Shown here: one piece after another, positions 54,794-62,623 of the stretch | How positions within the stretch are numbered: the first letter of the stretch is position 1 | Layout of the letters: each line of letters begins with the position of its first letter | Assembly: GCA_003762615.1 (NCBI GenBank) | Contig: RIAZ01000007.1 | Location: 62,001-126,000, forward strand | Origin: Muribaculaceae bacterium Isolate-037 (Harlan) | Lineage (GTDB): Bacteria > Bacteroidota > Bacteroidia > Bacteroidales > Muribaculaceae | Length of the DNA: 64,000 nt | Reading direction: 5' to 3' | Position numbers and translations under genes: made by a program | The notes under the pieces: generated by a model | Told to the model about the DNA's origin: nothing | The model's database searches: none | What the model saw: the letters and a program-made list of their open reading frames with translations, nothing else

Positions 54794-56035
54794 ATGATCC
54801 AGACCGGGAAAAAACCGATAAGGCTGCTGACGCTCCTTGCAATACTGTCAATATCTTTGGTAGTGAATCTGCCGGGACTCGCCGTCACGCCCATGCTTGC
54901 GACTCTATCCGACGTCTTTCCGCATACGTCGCAACTTGAGAAGCAGATGCTTACCGTGCTCCCAAACTTGCTTATCATTCCGTTCGTTCTTATTTCGGGA
55001 AAACTCTCCCTTTCCCGACATAAGACCGCAATCGTAGTGGCAGGACTCGTAATCTTCACGGCGTGTGCCATACTCTATCTCATTGCAGACTCAATGACCG
55101 AGCTTATCATCATAAGTTGTCTGCTCGGGTGTGGTGCCGGACTGCTTATCCCTCTCTCTTCCGGATTGATAGCCGACGCGTTTGCCGGGAAGTATAGGAT
55201 GAAGACCATGGGCATAAAATCAGGTATCTCCAATTCCTCACTCGTCATCGCCACATTCGCGGTTGGATGGTTGAGCCATGGCAATTGGCATCTCCCGTTT
55301 TTGGTGTATCTCATATCCGTCATTCCTCTTCTGCTTGCATTCCGTCTGAAGGGTATCGATACGACAGAGCCGCAATCAACGCCAACAGGCTCGACATCAT
55401 CCCAGCCCACCTCTCAACCGGGGGTGTCTCACGGATTCTATGTCGGAAGAATATGGGCTCTTATAGGGGTATATGCGTTCATAACATTCTCGTGCATAGC
55501 CATCACCTACTACTGCCCGTTTCTGATTGAGAAGAAAGACTGGAGTGCGTCTTTCACCGGTACTGTGACTGCCATATTCTATCTTTTCATGCTGATACCG
55601 GGGTTCACACTGCCGTTTTTCATCAACATAATGAGGAAAGGCACGTTCGTGTATTGTGCAATGCTGATGACTGTGGGAGTGGCTCTATTTGCGTTCGTGC
55701 CTGAGACATGGACAATGTGCGTCGGTGCGGCTCTCATAGGATTGGGCTACGGGATCTGCCAACCGCTTATCTACGACAAGGCAAGCGTGGTAGTTACAAC
55801 TGCAAATAAGGCCACGCTATCCCTGGCTTTTGTGCTGGCGGCAAATTATCTGGCAATCGTGCTGACACCCTTCATAATCGACGGGCTCAGACCGCTTCTG
55901 TCTCATCCATCCAGCAACAGCACTTTTGCCTTCACCCTATGCTTCTTCCTATTGATCGGATACACGGTGCTGACATTCTTTCTCCGGAATAAATTCGCAT
56001 TCTCCATCAGTAAGGACTATTACGGAAGCAAATGA
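54794..56035 (+). CDS. MFS transporter
   Basis: 413 residues, 12 membrane segments. LLTLLAILSISLVVNLPGLAVTPMLATLSDVFPHTSQLEKQMLTVLPNLLIIPFVLISGKLSLSRHK and CLLGCGAGLLIPLSSGLIADAFAGKYRMKTMGIKSG are typical of drug:H+ antiporter-like MFS proteins. A short cytoplasmic loop rich in Thr/Ser/Pro lies between the halves (residues ~195-215). The substrate is unknown. Because it shares an operon with the GadC-like antiporter, it may move a substrate or product of the adjacent decarboxylase. Confidence 0.85.
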   Translation: MIQTGKKPIRLLTLLAILSISLVVNLPGLAVTPMLATLSDVFPHTSQLEKQMLTVLPNLLIIPFVLISGKLSLSRHKTAIVVAGLVIFTACAILYLIADSMTELIIISCLLGCGAGLLIPLSSGLIADAFAGKYRMKTMGIKSGISNSSLVIATFAVGWLSHGNWHLPFLVYLISVIPLLLAFRLKGIDTTEPQSTPTGSTSSQPTSQPGVSHGFYVGRIWALIGVYAFITFSCIAITYYCPFLIEKKDWSASFTGTVTAIFYLFMLIPGFTLPFFINIMRKGTFVYCAMLMTVGVALFAFVPETWTMCVGAALIGLGYGICQPLIYDKASVVVTTANKATLSLAFVLAANYLAIVLTPFIIDGLRPLLSHPSSNSTFAFTLCFFLLIGYTVLTFFLRNKFAFSISKDYYGSK

Positions 56036-56234
56036 TGCAAGAAGTACAATATATGCAATCCCTACGATATGCCTATAAATGGCATTTATCCGGTATGTTT
56101 TTAAATATTTATTAGCACTTATGTTAATATGATTTAAAAACACATATATCGATTGAACCTTTTGCCCTCTTTCGTTGTCATACTTATGAAAATCGTTTCA
56201 TGATGTTAGGTTAGTTAAAAGTATTTTGATTGGG

Positions 56235-56260
56235 AAAAGACCGATGCGAATCGGTCTTTT
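56235..56260. terminator. Terminator between MFS gene and unknown gene
   Basis: AAAAGACCGAT, loop GCGA, ATCGGTCTTTT, followed on the plus strand by TCTATTT. It serves convergent genes ending at 56035 (+) and 56276 (-). Confidence 0.85.
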
Positions 56261-56275
56261 TCTATTTCCCACCCC

Positions 56276-57040
56276 TCATCTATGGTATTTACGGACAATC
56301 TCAGGAGCTTCCCTCTTAGCTTGCTCCAAACTTATATCCATACCATGATACTCATTGTTTCTATTCGGACGGAACTGCACAAATGTTTTATATTTCTTAT
56401 CGTATGTATACAGATATGTCCGATCATCCACATCTCCACCATAATCCTCATAAGCTCGTTGAAGAAGAGATTTCGCATATCTTTCATCATTCCTATCATA
56501 CGCAGAAAATGCAGAAATATATTTATCTCCGTATTGCCTTGAGACCGTATCATGTTTCAACTGATTAAGTACCGGAGAAAATGATTGTATGTACATCGAC
56601 AAATCCATCTTTGATACTTCCGGATTGAAATGTAGGATACTCTTCATTTTTCTATCAATAGAGACGTTTACCTCAATTGTATCTGCATTTACATAAGAAT
56701 ACAATCTCTTGCAATCATCATACTTGCATAAGGCAAAAATATGCTGTTTTGCAGGAATTTGTTCCAAGTTATCACAATCACCCAATATATCCGGTTGTAA
56801 TTTTATAAATTCAGCCTTCCTATCTATTGAAAATTTCTCTACAGAAAGATCCAACAATAATGAAAACAACTCATACGATGATGCTATAATCGGATGATTT
56901 GCCAGGTACTCCTCCCATGAGATTGGCACAAGTATCGACACATAGCTTGGCAATTTAGTCATTACCAATTGATACAATATCGTATTCTCTATCCCCTTAT
57001 CCGATGATGAATATATGTGGGGTGCAATCACAATCTTCAT
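56276..57040 (-). CDS. Unrecognised protein, partner of the adjacent ATPase (possible defence effector)
   Basis: 254 residues, not recognised. No signal peptide or membrane segment. It starts MKIVIAPHIYSSSDKGIENTILYQL, has a middle of mixed helix and strand, and a C-terminal region rich in Tyr, Asp and Lys (YISAFSAYDRNDERYAKSLL, RTYLYTYDKKYKTFVQFRPN). No nuclease, TOPRIM or phosphatase motif could be identified by eye. Its ATG overlaps the last 4 bases of the ATPase gene, so the two proteins are made together. By analogy with other ATPase-plus-partner gene pairs it may be the effector, but this is inference. Confidence 0.8.
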   Translation of the reverse strand: MKIVIAPHIYSSSDKGIENTILYQLVMTKLPSYVSILVPISWEEYLANHPIIASSYELFSLLLDLSVEKFSIDRKAEFIKLQPDILGDCDNLEQIPAKQHIFALCKYDDCKRLYSYVNADTIEVNVSIDRKMKSILHFNPEVSKMDLSMYIQSFSPVLNQLKHDTVSRQYGDKYISAFSAYDRNDERYAKSLLQRAYEDYGGDVDDRTYLYTYDKKYKTFVQFRPNRNNEYHGMDISLEQAKREAPEIVRKYHR

Positions 57041-58329
57041 TTTAGTCCGGCTTTGATGATAGCTCTAAAATCCGCATCTAATGAATCCAAAAATCCATTG
57101 GGCATTGATCCCTCTAATTTTCCCTTATTAGAAAGAGGTATTGATTGATATATACTTTCACCATATTCATTCTCAACAAATATCAAATGAATATCAGATG
57201 TGGGGACACCTCCTTCAGCCACTCGTCGTCTTATACGTGTTATGAAATGGTCACTGTGTGTTTCAATAAGTACCGTGACACCTTTTTCCAACGATAGGAA
57301 TATGAAGAAATCTGCCATAGCAGCCTGAATACTGGGATGCATGTGCACGTCTGGATCCTCAACTATCAGCGTAGACCCCTTGACAGATATACAACCTTGG
57401 GTGACTATCGGCAATATCTGACTCAACCCGAACCCCATGTGCATGAGGTCTACTTTCAGACCTTCGTTTGTAGTAATCAACGCCCTATATCTCTTTCCCG
57501 TCTCCTTCACTATCGAGATATCCTTTGCAAGTTGAAACCTTTTACATATCCAATATTTAAGAAGTCCGATAAGTTCCGTATTACCGGAAATACTGTCTAT
57601 TATGAATCGGGTATTCTCACCATCAGGCAATACATGATGTGATTCCACATCCATATTATATGTACGGGCAAGTACGGGTGCCACTCTCAATGGTGCGATG
57701 TAAACTAATCGTTCAAGGGAATGTCGCAATAATTCCCGACTCGCCTTAAACAATGTCAAATTATGAATTTCACTACCTTTTGCAGCAAACACCGGAAAAA
57801 AATTGGCAAACGAATACTTGTCAAGTTTCAGATCCTCAAGTTTATTCAATAATGCCATGCCTTTAGACGACAAATCATACGTACCCTTACGAGGACGCAA
57901 CTTTAGCATCATCTCCGACTTTTGCCCATCCTTATGGCAGAGGATAATCCTAAACTCAGATACCGTATAATTTTCAGAGCTAACCTTAAATGCGACATCA
58001 ATCTTGAAAGAATCCAAGTCATATCCCATTTCTCTGAAATCTTCCAAGTCTGACTTGACTATCTCAGCGGGGAACAGCGCCAAAGAGAATCTCATAATTC
58101 CGGAACGCTTGTTATGCATCAAATCCATAACCGAACCGGCATACACATACGGTCCGGCAAGATTCAACATATCATTCGACGACGTACACAACGTTTGCTT
58201 AAGCAATAGAAGAGCCTGTATCAATGAACTCTTTCCACTACTATTCACACCGGCCAACACTGTCAGCCCAGATAAATCAACATCAGCTACATGCTCTATT
58301 GATTTAAAATTATCGATGCTAAGGAGCAT
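57037..58329 (-). CDS. AAA/ABC-type ATPase of the DUF3696-like family (OLD-like)
   Basis: 430 residues. Walker A is LAGVNSSGKSSLIQALLLLKQ (residues ~26-45), an ABC-like signature MGFGLSQILPIVTQG lies near 300, Walker B STLIVEDPDVHMHPSIQAAMADF near 325 (Asp where Glu is usual), and the H-loop region VLIETHSDHFITRIRRRVAEG near 355. This is the layout of DUF3696/AAA_15-21 ATPases, many of which belong to anti-phage systems with a second gene. It starts MLLSIDNFKSIEHVADVDLSGLTVL, the usual opening. The gene is AT-rich compared with the neighbours. Confidence 0.85.
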   Translation of the reverse strand: MLLSIDNFKSIEHVADVDLSGLTVLAGVNSSGKSSLIQALLLLKQTLCTSSNDMLNLAGPYVYAGSVMDLMHNKRSGIMRFSLALFPAEIVKSDLEDFREMGYDLDSFKIDVAFKVSSENYTVSEFRIILCHKDGQKSEMMLKLRPRKGTYDLSSKGMALLNKLEDLKLDKYSFANFFPVFAAKGSEIHNLTLFKASRELLRHSLERLVYIAPLRVAPVLARTYNMDVESHHVLPDGENTRFIIDSISGNTELIGLLKYWICKRFQLAKDISIVKETGKRYRALITTNEGLKVDLMHMGFGLSQILPIVTQGCISVKGSTLIVEDPDVHMHPSIQAAMADFFIFLSLEKGVTVLIETHSDHFITRIRRRVAEGGVPTSDIHLIFVENEYGESIYQSIPLSNKGKLEGSMPNGFLDSLDADFRAIIKAGLK

Positions 58330-58803
58330 TCTCTTAATATTATATTGTCAAAATTCAGATAACTCCACCCATCCCTTCAGATAGGTTCTCTCAAGCCACA
58401 AAGATATTAAAAATTTTATAATTAAGCCTCCTATCAACCAGACTTTTTAATTTTCTATCCCCCCGATCACCCCCGTGTCCACCACATTCTCCAAGGTAAC
58501 ACCATCTCTCTTTTAATTAAGACTAAGAAATCAAGTAAATAAATTATCATGTTGGTGTATATCTTTTTCGGTTGATAAGGTCCAAATGATTCGGGCATCG
58601 GTAAATCATGGCTATGAATCCCTGTCAGATTATTTTGTATCGGTTTGTATCGCCTGTATCGGTGCGATACAACCGATACAAACCGATACAAGCTGCCTAT
58701 TTACACCCATAGTTCTTAAATTTGCCACAAAATTTCACATTTTTTGTGGCATTGTATAATCATATATGTTTTAACTAAGAAATAAAAGATGTGAAAGGAA
58801 TAA
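58330..58803. other. Non-coding stretch with GTATCGG repeat hairpin
   Basis: 474 bp upstream of the ATPase gene. It contains the inverted-repeat cluster at 58635-58691 and a smaller hairpin GCCACAAAA / TTTTTGTGGC (58724-58750). No -7 consensus for the ATPase gene was found close to its start, and no coding frame is convincing. Confidence 0.55.
58635..58691. repeat. GTATCGG inverted-repeat cluster
   Basis: The arm TTGTATCGGTTTGTATCG (58635-58652) is perfectly repeated in inverse at 58674-58691, an 18-bp stem. The 21 bases between contain a further TATCG/CGATA pair. Altogether GTATCG or its complement occurs six times in 57 bp, spaced about 10-11 bp. Confidence 0.8.
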
Positions 58804-59231
58804 TTTATTATAAAAGATTACCGTGGTCTCGGCTCTGGCATTATACGCGCATTGCAGTCTGACAGCAATATTGAATTCCATAATGAAATCAACGGTGATC
58901 AGTTTAGGGTAATTCTATGGAGAAACGACCTAAAATGTTCAGAAGAAACTACACTGAAAAGTTCAGAAGAAACTACACTGGAAACAGAGAACTCGAAGAA
59001 ACTACACTGAAAAGTTCAGAAGGAACTACACTGAAAACAAGCAAGGAGAAAACTACACAGAAAATCATTAATCTAATGACGAAAAATCCGGAGATTTCTA
59101 TTGAACAGTTAGCTTCTTTGTGCAGTTTAACCCGTGATGGTATAAATTGGCAAATCAGAAAATTAAAAGAGTCGGGTAAAATTCACCGTGTTGGACCAGA
59201 CAAAGGCGGTCATTGGGAAATCTGCGAATAA
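58804..59231 (+). pseudogene. 3' remnant of an AlbA_2/RecG-like ATP-binding regulator
   Basis: Reading from 58804 the frame gives KDYRGLGSGIIRALQSDSN and then IEFHNEINGDQFRVILW, the end of the ATPase (HATPase_c_4) domain of the AlbA_2-containing family; the preceding 300 or more residues are missing. A repetitive Glu/Thr-rich linker follows, in which one base is lost (29-bp unit at 58981-59009), and the other frame (ATG-initiated frame 58917-59231) continues to a winged-helix end, IINLMTKNPEISIEQLASLC and DGINWQIRKLKESGKIHRVGPDKGG. The 58917 start is therefore a frame artefact. The piece is a decayed gene, although the 104-residue winged-helix part could still be made. Confidence 0.7.
58932..59060 (+). 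repeat. Five ~24-bp tandem repeats in the linker of the remnant
   Basis: Units of 25, 24, 29, 24 and 27 bp, each ending AACTACACTG or a variant; the basic unit encodes KSSEETTL. The 29-bp third unit breaks the triplet phase and causes the frameshift. Confidence 0.75.
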
Positions 59232-59361
59232 TCATGAGATTCATACGACATTAGTTTTTTCAATTGGAGTATTGCATTTAATTTGAAATACTCCGTGTCC
59301 TCTGCGGTCTTTATGGTAATTAGCTTACTGAGGTGATGACAGTGGTGTGGATAGACGAACG

Positions 59362-59400
59362 AAACCGGGAATCGGTCGGTGACTGATTCCCGGTTTTTTT
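59362..59400 (+). terminator. Terminator between remnant and rng
   Basis: AAACCGGGAATC and GATTCCCGGTTT around an 11-nt loop, followed by TTTTTTT on the plus strand. It lies 11 bp beyond the rng stop codon (59411). Confidence 0.8.
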
Positions 59401-59410
59401 AAAGTGGGTA

Positions 59411-61039
59411 TTAATCCTTTTCTTCATTTACGCCGTGCTTCTGACGGGCGTGTGTCTTTGACTGGTTGCTGTTGAAATCGCTCTCCTCCTTGAGGTCGAT
59501 CTCCTTGTTCATATCGTCAAACACCTTGTATTGCAGATATGCCAACGACTCATCAGCAACTATCTTGATGCTCCTGCCGTAGCGTCTGCGCCATTTGCCA
59601 TAGAGGGAGAACATCCCTTTCTTGATGTATGCCTCCACATAGGGATGGACATACATGGTAAATTTTTTGACCTTGAGTATATTTACAAGATAATCGAGTT
59701 TTTCTCCCAATTTATCGGTAAAGAGCAATGAGGGCTGAACCTCACCTTTTCCAAAACAGGACGGACACGTCTCGCTCGTGGTTATGTCGAGCGCAGGGCG
59801 CACCCTCTGACGCGTGATCTGCATCAATCCGAATTTACTCAACGGGAGGATATTGTGGCGGGCACGGTCATTTGCCATGACCTCCTTCATGTGGTCAAAA
59901 AGGGTCTGACGATGCTCCACCTTATTCATATCGATAAAGTCGATCACAATTATGCCTCCCATATCGCGCAAGCGCAACTGGCGCGCAATCTCATCGGCTG
60001 CCTTCAGATTCACATCTAACGCATTCGACTCCTGATCAGGACTTGCCTTACTACGGTTGCCGGAATTGACATCGATGACATGCAGCGCTTCTGTATGTTC
60101 AATTATGATATATGCGCCGCTCTTAAACGACACTGTCTTGCCGAATGAGCTCTTTATCTGGCGCGTAATGTTGAAATTGTCGAAAATAGGTATATCCTTG
60201 TTATAGAGCTTCACGATATCCTTATTTTCGGGAGAGATAAGCGCTACATAATTCTGAATCTGGGCAAACGTCTCCTGCTCGTTGACGTATATATTCTCAA
60301 AATTCGGACTGAATATGTCTCTTATGACACTGACCGCCCTTGAATCCTCCTCATAAATCAGCATCGGAGGCTGGCTGCGTTGCATCTTTGATATTGATTC
60401 CTCCCAGCATCTTACGAGGGTCTTCATCTCATTGTTGAGCTCGGCGACACGCTTGTTTTCTGCCGACGTGCGTATGATGACGCTGAATCCCTTGGGCTTT
60501 ATGCTGCCTATAAGCTGACGGAGCCTTATCTTCTCCTCCGTCGACTTTATTTTCTGCGATATGGAGATCTTCTCGCCAAAGGGCATCAGCACCATGAAAC
60601 GTCCGGTGAAGGATAATTCCGTGGTCAGACGCGGTCCCTTGGAGGAGATCGGCTCCTTCGCTATCTGCACGAGAAGCTGCTGACCCGGCTGAAGGAGATC
60701 CTGTATCGTACCCTGCTTGGGTATGTCGGGAGATAATTTGAATTTTGAGATATTGGGCACTTTCTTCTTATCGGACAATGCCTCCTGTATGAAAGAATTG
60801 TAAGAATTGAACTGTGGCCCAAGGTCAAGGTAATGAAGAAAAGCATCCTTTTCGTAACCCACGTCAACGAAGGCTGCATTAAGACCCGGCATCAGTTTCT
60901 TCACCTTTGCAAGATACAAGTCGCCCACGGCATACGCTATGTTGCGGCTCTCCTTCTGTAAAGAAACAAGACGAGAGTCTTCGAGCAGCGCAATTGAAAT
61001 CTCTTTCTGTTGTACGTCTACTACTAATTCGCTTTTCAT
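59411..61039 (-). CDS. rng: Ribonuclease G (Rne/Rng family)
   Basis: 542 residues from MKSELVVDVQQKEISIALLEDSRLVSLQKE (ATG at 61037-61039; a longer frame starts 12 codons earlier). The S1 domain is at residues ~35-130 (GDLYLAKVKKLMPGLNAAFVDVGYEKDAFLHY). The catalytic region has IIEHTEALHVIDVNSGN and GGIIVIDFIDMNKVEHRQ with the Mg2+ aspartates, and the zinc-link CPSCFGKGEV. It is the Bacteroidetes-length enzyme without the RNase E degradosome tail. It cleaves single-stranded AU-rich RNA. It has an N-terminal insertion (residues ~80-110) compared with E. coli Rng. Confidence 0.95.
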   Translation of the reverse strand: MKSELVVDVQQKEISIALLEDSRLVSLQKESRNIAYAVGDLYLAKVKKLMPGLNAAFVDVGYEKDAFLHYLDLGPQFNSYNSFIQEALSDKKKVPNISKFKLSPDIPKQGTIQDLLQPGQQLLVQIAKEPISSKGPRLTTELSFTGRFMVLMPFGEKISISQKIKSTEEKIRLRQLIGSIKPKGFSVIIRTSAENKRVAELNNEMKTLVRCWEESISKMQRSQPPMLIYEEDSRAVSVIRDIFSPNFENIYVNEQETFAQIQNYVALISPENKDIVKLYNKDIPIFDNFNITRQIKSSFGKTVSFKSGAYIIIEHTEALHVIDVNSGNRSKASPDQESNALDVNLKAADEIARQLRLRDMGGIIVIDFIDMNKVEHRQTLFDHMKEVMANDRARHNILPLSKFGLMQITRQRVRPALDITTSETCPSCFGKGEVQPSLLFTDKLGEKLDYLVNILKVKKFTMYVHPYVEAYIKKGMFSLYGKWRRRYGRSIKIVADESLAYLQYKVFDDMNKEIDLKEESDFNSNQSKTHARQKHGVNEEKD

Positions 61040-61123
61040 CTTGGTAATTTTCAAAAAACCGTCTGCATCACTCACGCATCTTCTCTGGGAAGGATGGAGA
61101 CGACGGACGGCATAAAATAAAAA

Positions 61124-61174
61124 AGAACAAACATATTATGGGTGAAGCTTATTCTTCACCCATAGGTTTGTTCT
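61124..61174 (-). terminator. Large two-part hairpin upstream of rng
   Basis: Outer stem AGAACAAAC / GTTTGTTCT and inner stem ATGGGTGAAG / CTTCACCCAT, followed on the minus strand by TTTTTTATTTTAT. It looks like a strong terminator after the small basic protein gene, yet no promoter is seen between it and rng. Confidence 0.75.
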
Positions 61175-61225
61175 AAGACTATAGAATCGTTATCCGGAAT
61201 AAATCCGACGGGAATCCCGCCTTAT

Positions 61226-61315
61226 TTATTTCTTCTTATGACGATTCTTTCTCAGTCTTTTCTTGCGTTTGTGCGTAGCCATCTTGTGGCCTTTTCTTTT
61301 CTTTCCGCTTGGCAT
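61226..61315 (-). CDS. 29-residue basic ribosome-associated-type protein (COX24/THX-like)
   Basis: ATG at 61313-61315, stop at 61226-61228. The peptide starts MPSGKKRKGHKMATHKRKKR and ends in RHKKK; more than half of the residues are Lys, Arg or His. From memory this is a widely conserved Bacteroidetes mini-protein annotated as AURKAIP1/COX24-domain or THX-like, related to the mitochondrial ribosomal protein mS38. It lies between the HU gene and rng, as in other Bacteroidales. Role in the small ribosomal subunit is inferred. Confidence 0.82.
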   Translation of the reverse strand: MPSGKKRKGHKMATHKRKKRLRKNRHKKK

Positions 61316-61381
61316 ACTGGTTAATATTTTAGTTAATTATGATAATTTGTTTGTTGTCGATAATATTTTCAAGACGCCTTC

Positions 61382-61654
61382 TCACTTAACCTCGTCAAGA
61401 AATACCCTTGAGGGCTTGAACGACGGGATCTTGTGCTCCGGTATCTTGATTGCCGTGTTCTTGGAGATATTGCGGGCTGTCTTCTCTTTTCTGGTTTTGA
61501 CAACAAAACTGCCAAATCCACGGAGATATATGTTTTCGCCCCCTGACATGGTGTCTTTGACTACCTCCATAAATTTCTCCACAATATCCAATACGGCGCC
61601 TTTCTCAAGACCCGTGGTGCGAGAAATCTCACTTACTATCTCAGCTTTTGTCAT
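61382..61654 (-). CDS. HU-family DNA-binding protein
   Basis: 90 residues. MTKAEIVSEISRTTGLEKGAVLDIVEKFMEVVKDTMSGGENIYLRGFGSFVVKTRKEKTARN is the HU/IHF fold with the conserved RGFGSF strand, and the DNA-binding arm ends IPEHKIPSFKPSRVFLDEV. The arm has PEHK in place of the usual PAxxVPxFKPG. It bends or coats DNA in the nucleoid. It lies upstream of the 29-residue gene on the same strand; a near -7 match (GATATTTG on the minus strand, near 61743-61750) may drive both. Confidence 0.93.
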   Translation of the reverse strand: MTKAEIVSEISRTTGLEKGAVLDIVEKFMEVVKDTMSGGENIYLRGFGSFVVKTRKEKTARNISKNTAIKIPEHKIPSFKPSRVFLDEVK

Positions 61655-61805
61655 TTTGTAAAAATGTATTGTTGTTTGTCTGTTTTTTCCTGCCGGATGG
61701 GACTTGCGCTACCACGTTCAGACCCTTTTCCGGTTTGGCAGTGCAAATATCGTAATTTTTTTTCATTCCGTAAAAGGTTGAACTTAAAAAACCGGATTTT
61801 TTGCG

Positions 61806-61813
61806 TAATTTTG
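61806..61813 (+). promoter_or_regulatory. -7 element of the YjjG-like gene
   Basis: TAATTTTG followed by TCTATAA, matching TAnnTTTG, 31 bp before the ATG at 61845. No perfect -33 at 19-21 bp. Confidence 0.55.
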
Positions 61814-61844
61814 TCTATAAAACATCTTATTTGCAGCAGTTGTT

Positions 61845-62618
61845 ATGAATTTTCACCTTTCCGGATGCTCCAACTGGATTTTCCTTGACCTCGACGACAC
61901 TCTTTGGGATTTCGCAGGAAATTCCCTACTGAGCCTTCATCACGTGTATGATCTTTTCAGTATTTTCAAGCAGGAGTATCCCTCCCGCGATGAGTTTATC
62001 GACGTGTATCATCAGCATAATTCCGCGCTTTGGACAGATTATGCCAAGGGCAATGTATCGGCTGATTTCCTGAAAACCGAACGCTGGCGGCGCACCCTGT
62101 TTCCCGACTCTGACCTACAGGATACCCCTCCGATATGCTCTGAAATAAATACGGAGTATCTTTCCCGACTGGCCTCCTTACCAAACGCTGTAGCCGGTGC
62201 GCATGACCTGCTTACCGCTCTTTCCGATCATTTCCTGATTGGGGTAATCTCCAACGGGTTTGCCGACACCCAATACCGTAAGCTCGACAATTCGGGTTTG
62301 TGGCGGTTCGTCACGCGCATGATAATCAGTGATGAGATAGGGATACAGAAACCTGACAGGCGACTCTTCGACTATGCCATACGCGAGACCGGTGCCACCG
62401 GACGCCCCATCATGATAGGTGATAATCCCGACACTGACATCATGGGTGCGCTGAAAGCGGGATGGGAAGCTATCTGGTTTAATCCTCAGCGACGACAATC
62501 CCCTTTCACTCCTGAGACGCTTGCCTCCTTGGGTATCGATCCTCATCTATATATTGGTGAGACGGATAATCTTCATGACGTGTTGAGGCTACTTTCCGAG
62601 CGCAGCGCAATCAAATAA
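61845..62618 (+). CDS. HAD hydrolase, YjjG-type nucleotidase
   Basis: 257 residues. HAD motif I WIFLDLDDTLWDFAGNS (DxDxT), motif II VISNGFA, motif III lysine in IGIQKPDRRLF and motif IV IMIGDNPDTDIMGALKAGW. The helical cap with YHQHNSALWTDYAKGNVSADFL matches the YjjG family, which hydrolyses noncanonical pyrimidine nucleotides and dUMP/dTMP. Its stop codon is 6 bp from the end of the convergent YigZ gene. Confidence 0.88.
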   Translation: MNFHLSGCSNWIFLDLDDTLWDFAGNSLLSLHHVYDLFSIFKQEYPSRDEFIDVYHQHNSALWTDYAKGNVSADFLKTERWRRTLFPDSDLQDTPPICSEINTEYLSRLASLPNAVAGAHDLLTALSDHFLIGVISNGFADTQYRKLDNSGLWRFVTRMIISDEIGIQKPDRRLFDYAIRETGATGRPIMIGDNPDTDIMGALKAGWEAIWFNPQRRQSPFTPETLASLGIDPHLYIGETDNLHDVLRLLSERSAIK

Positions 62619-62623
62619 CGTGG

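Noticed and set aside
58932-59060. Short tandem units that could suggest a CRISPR array
   Set aside because: The units are adjacent without unique spacers and encode a repeated peptide; no cas genes are present in the window.
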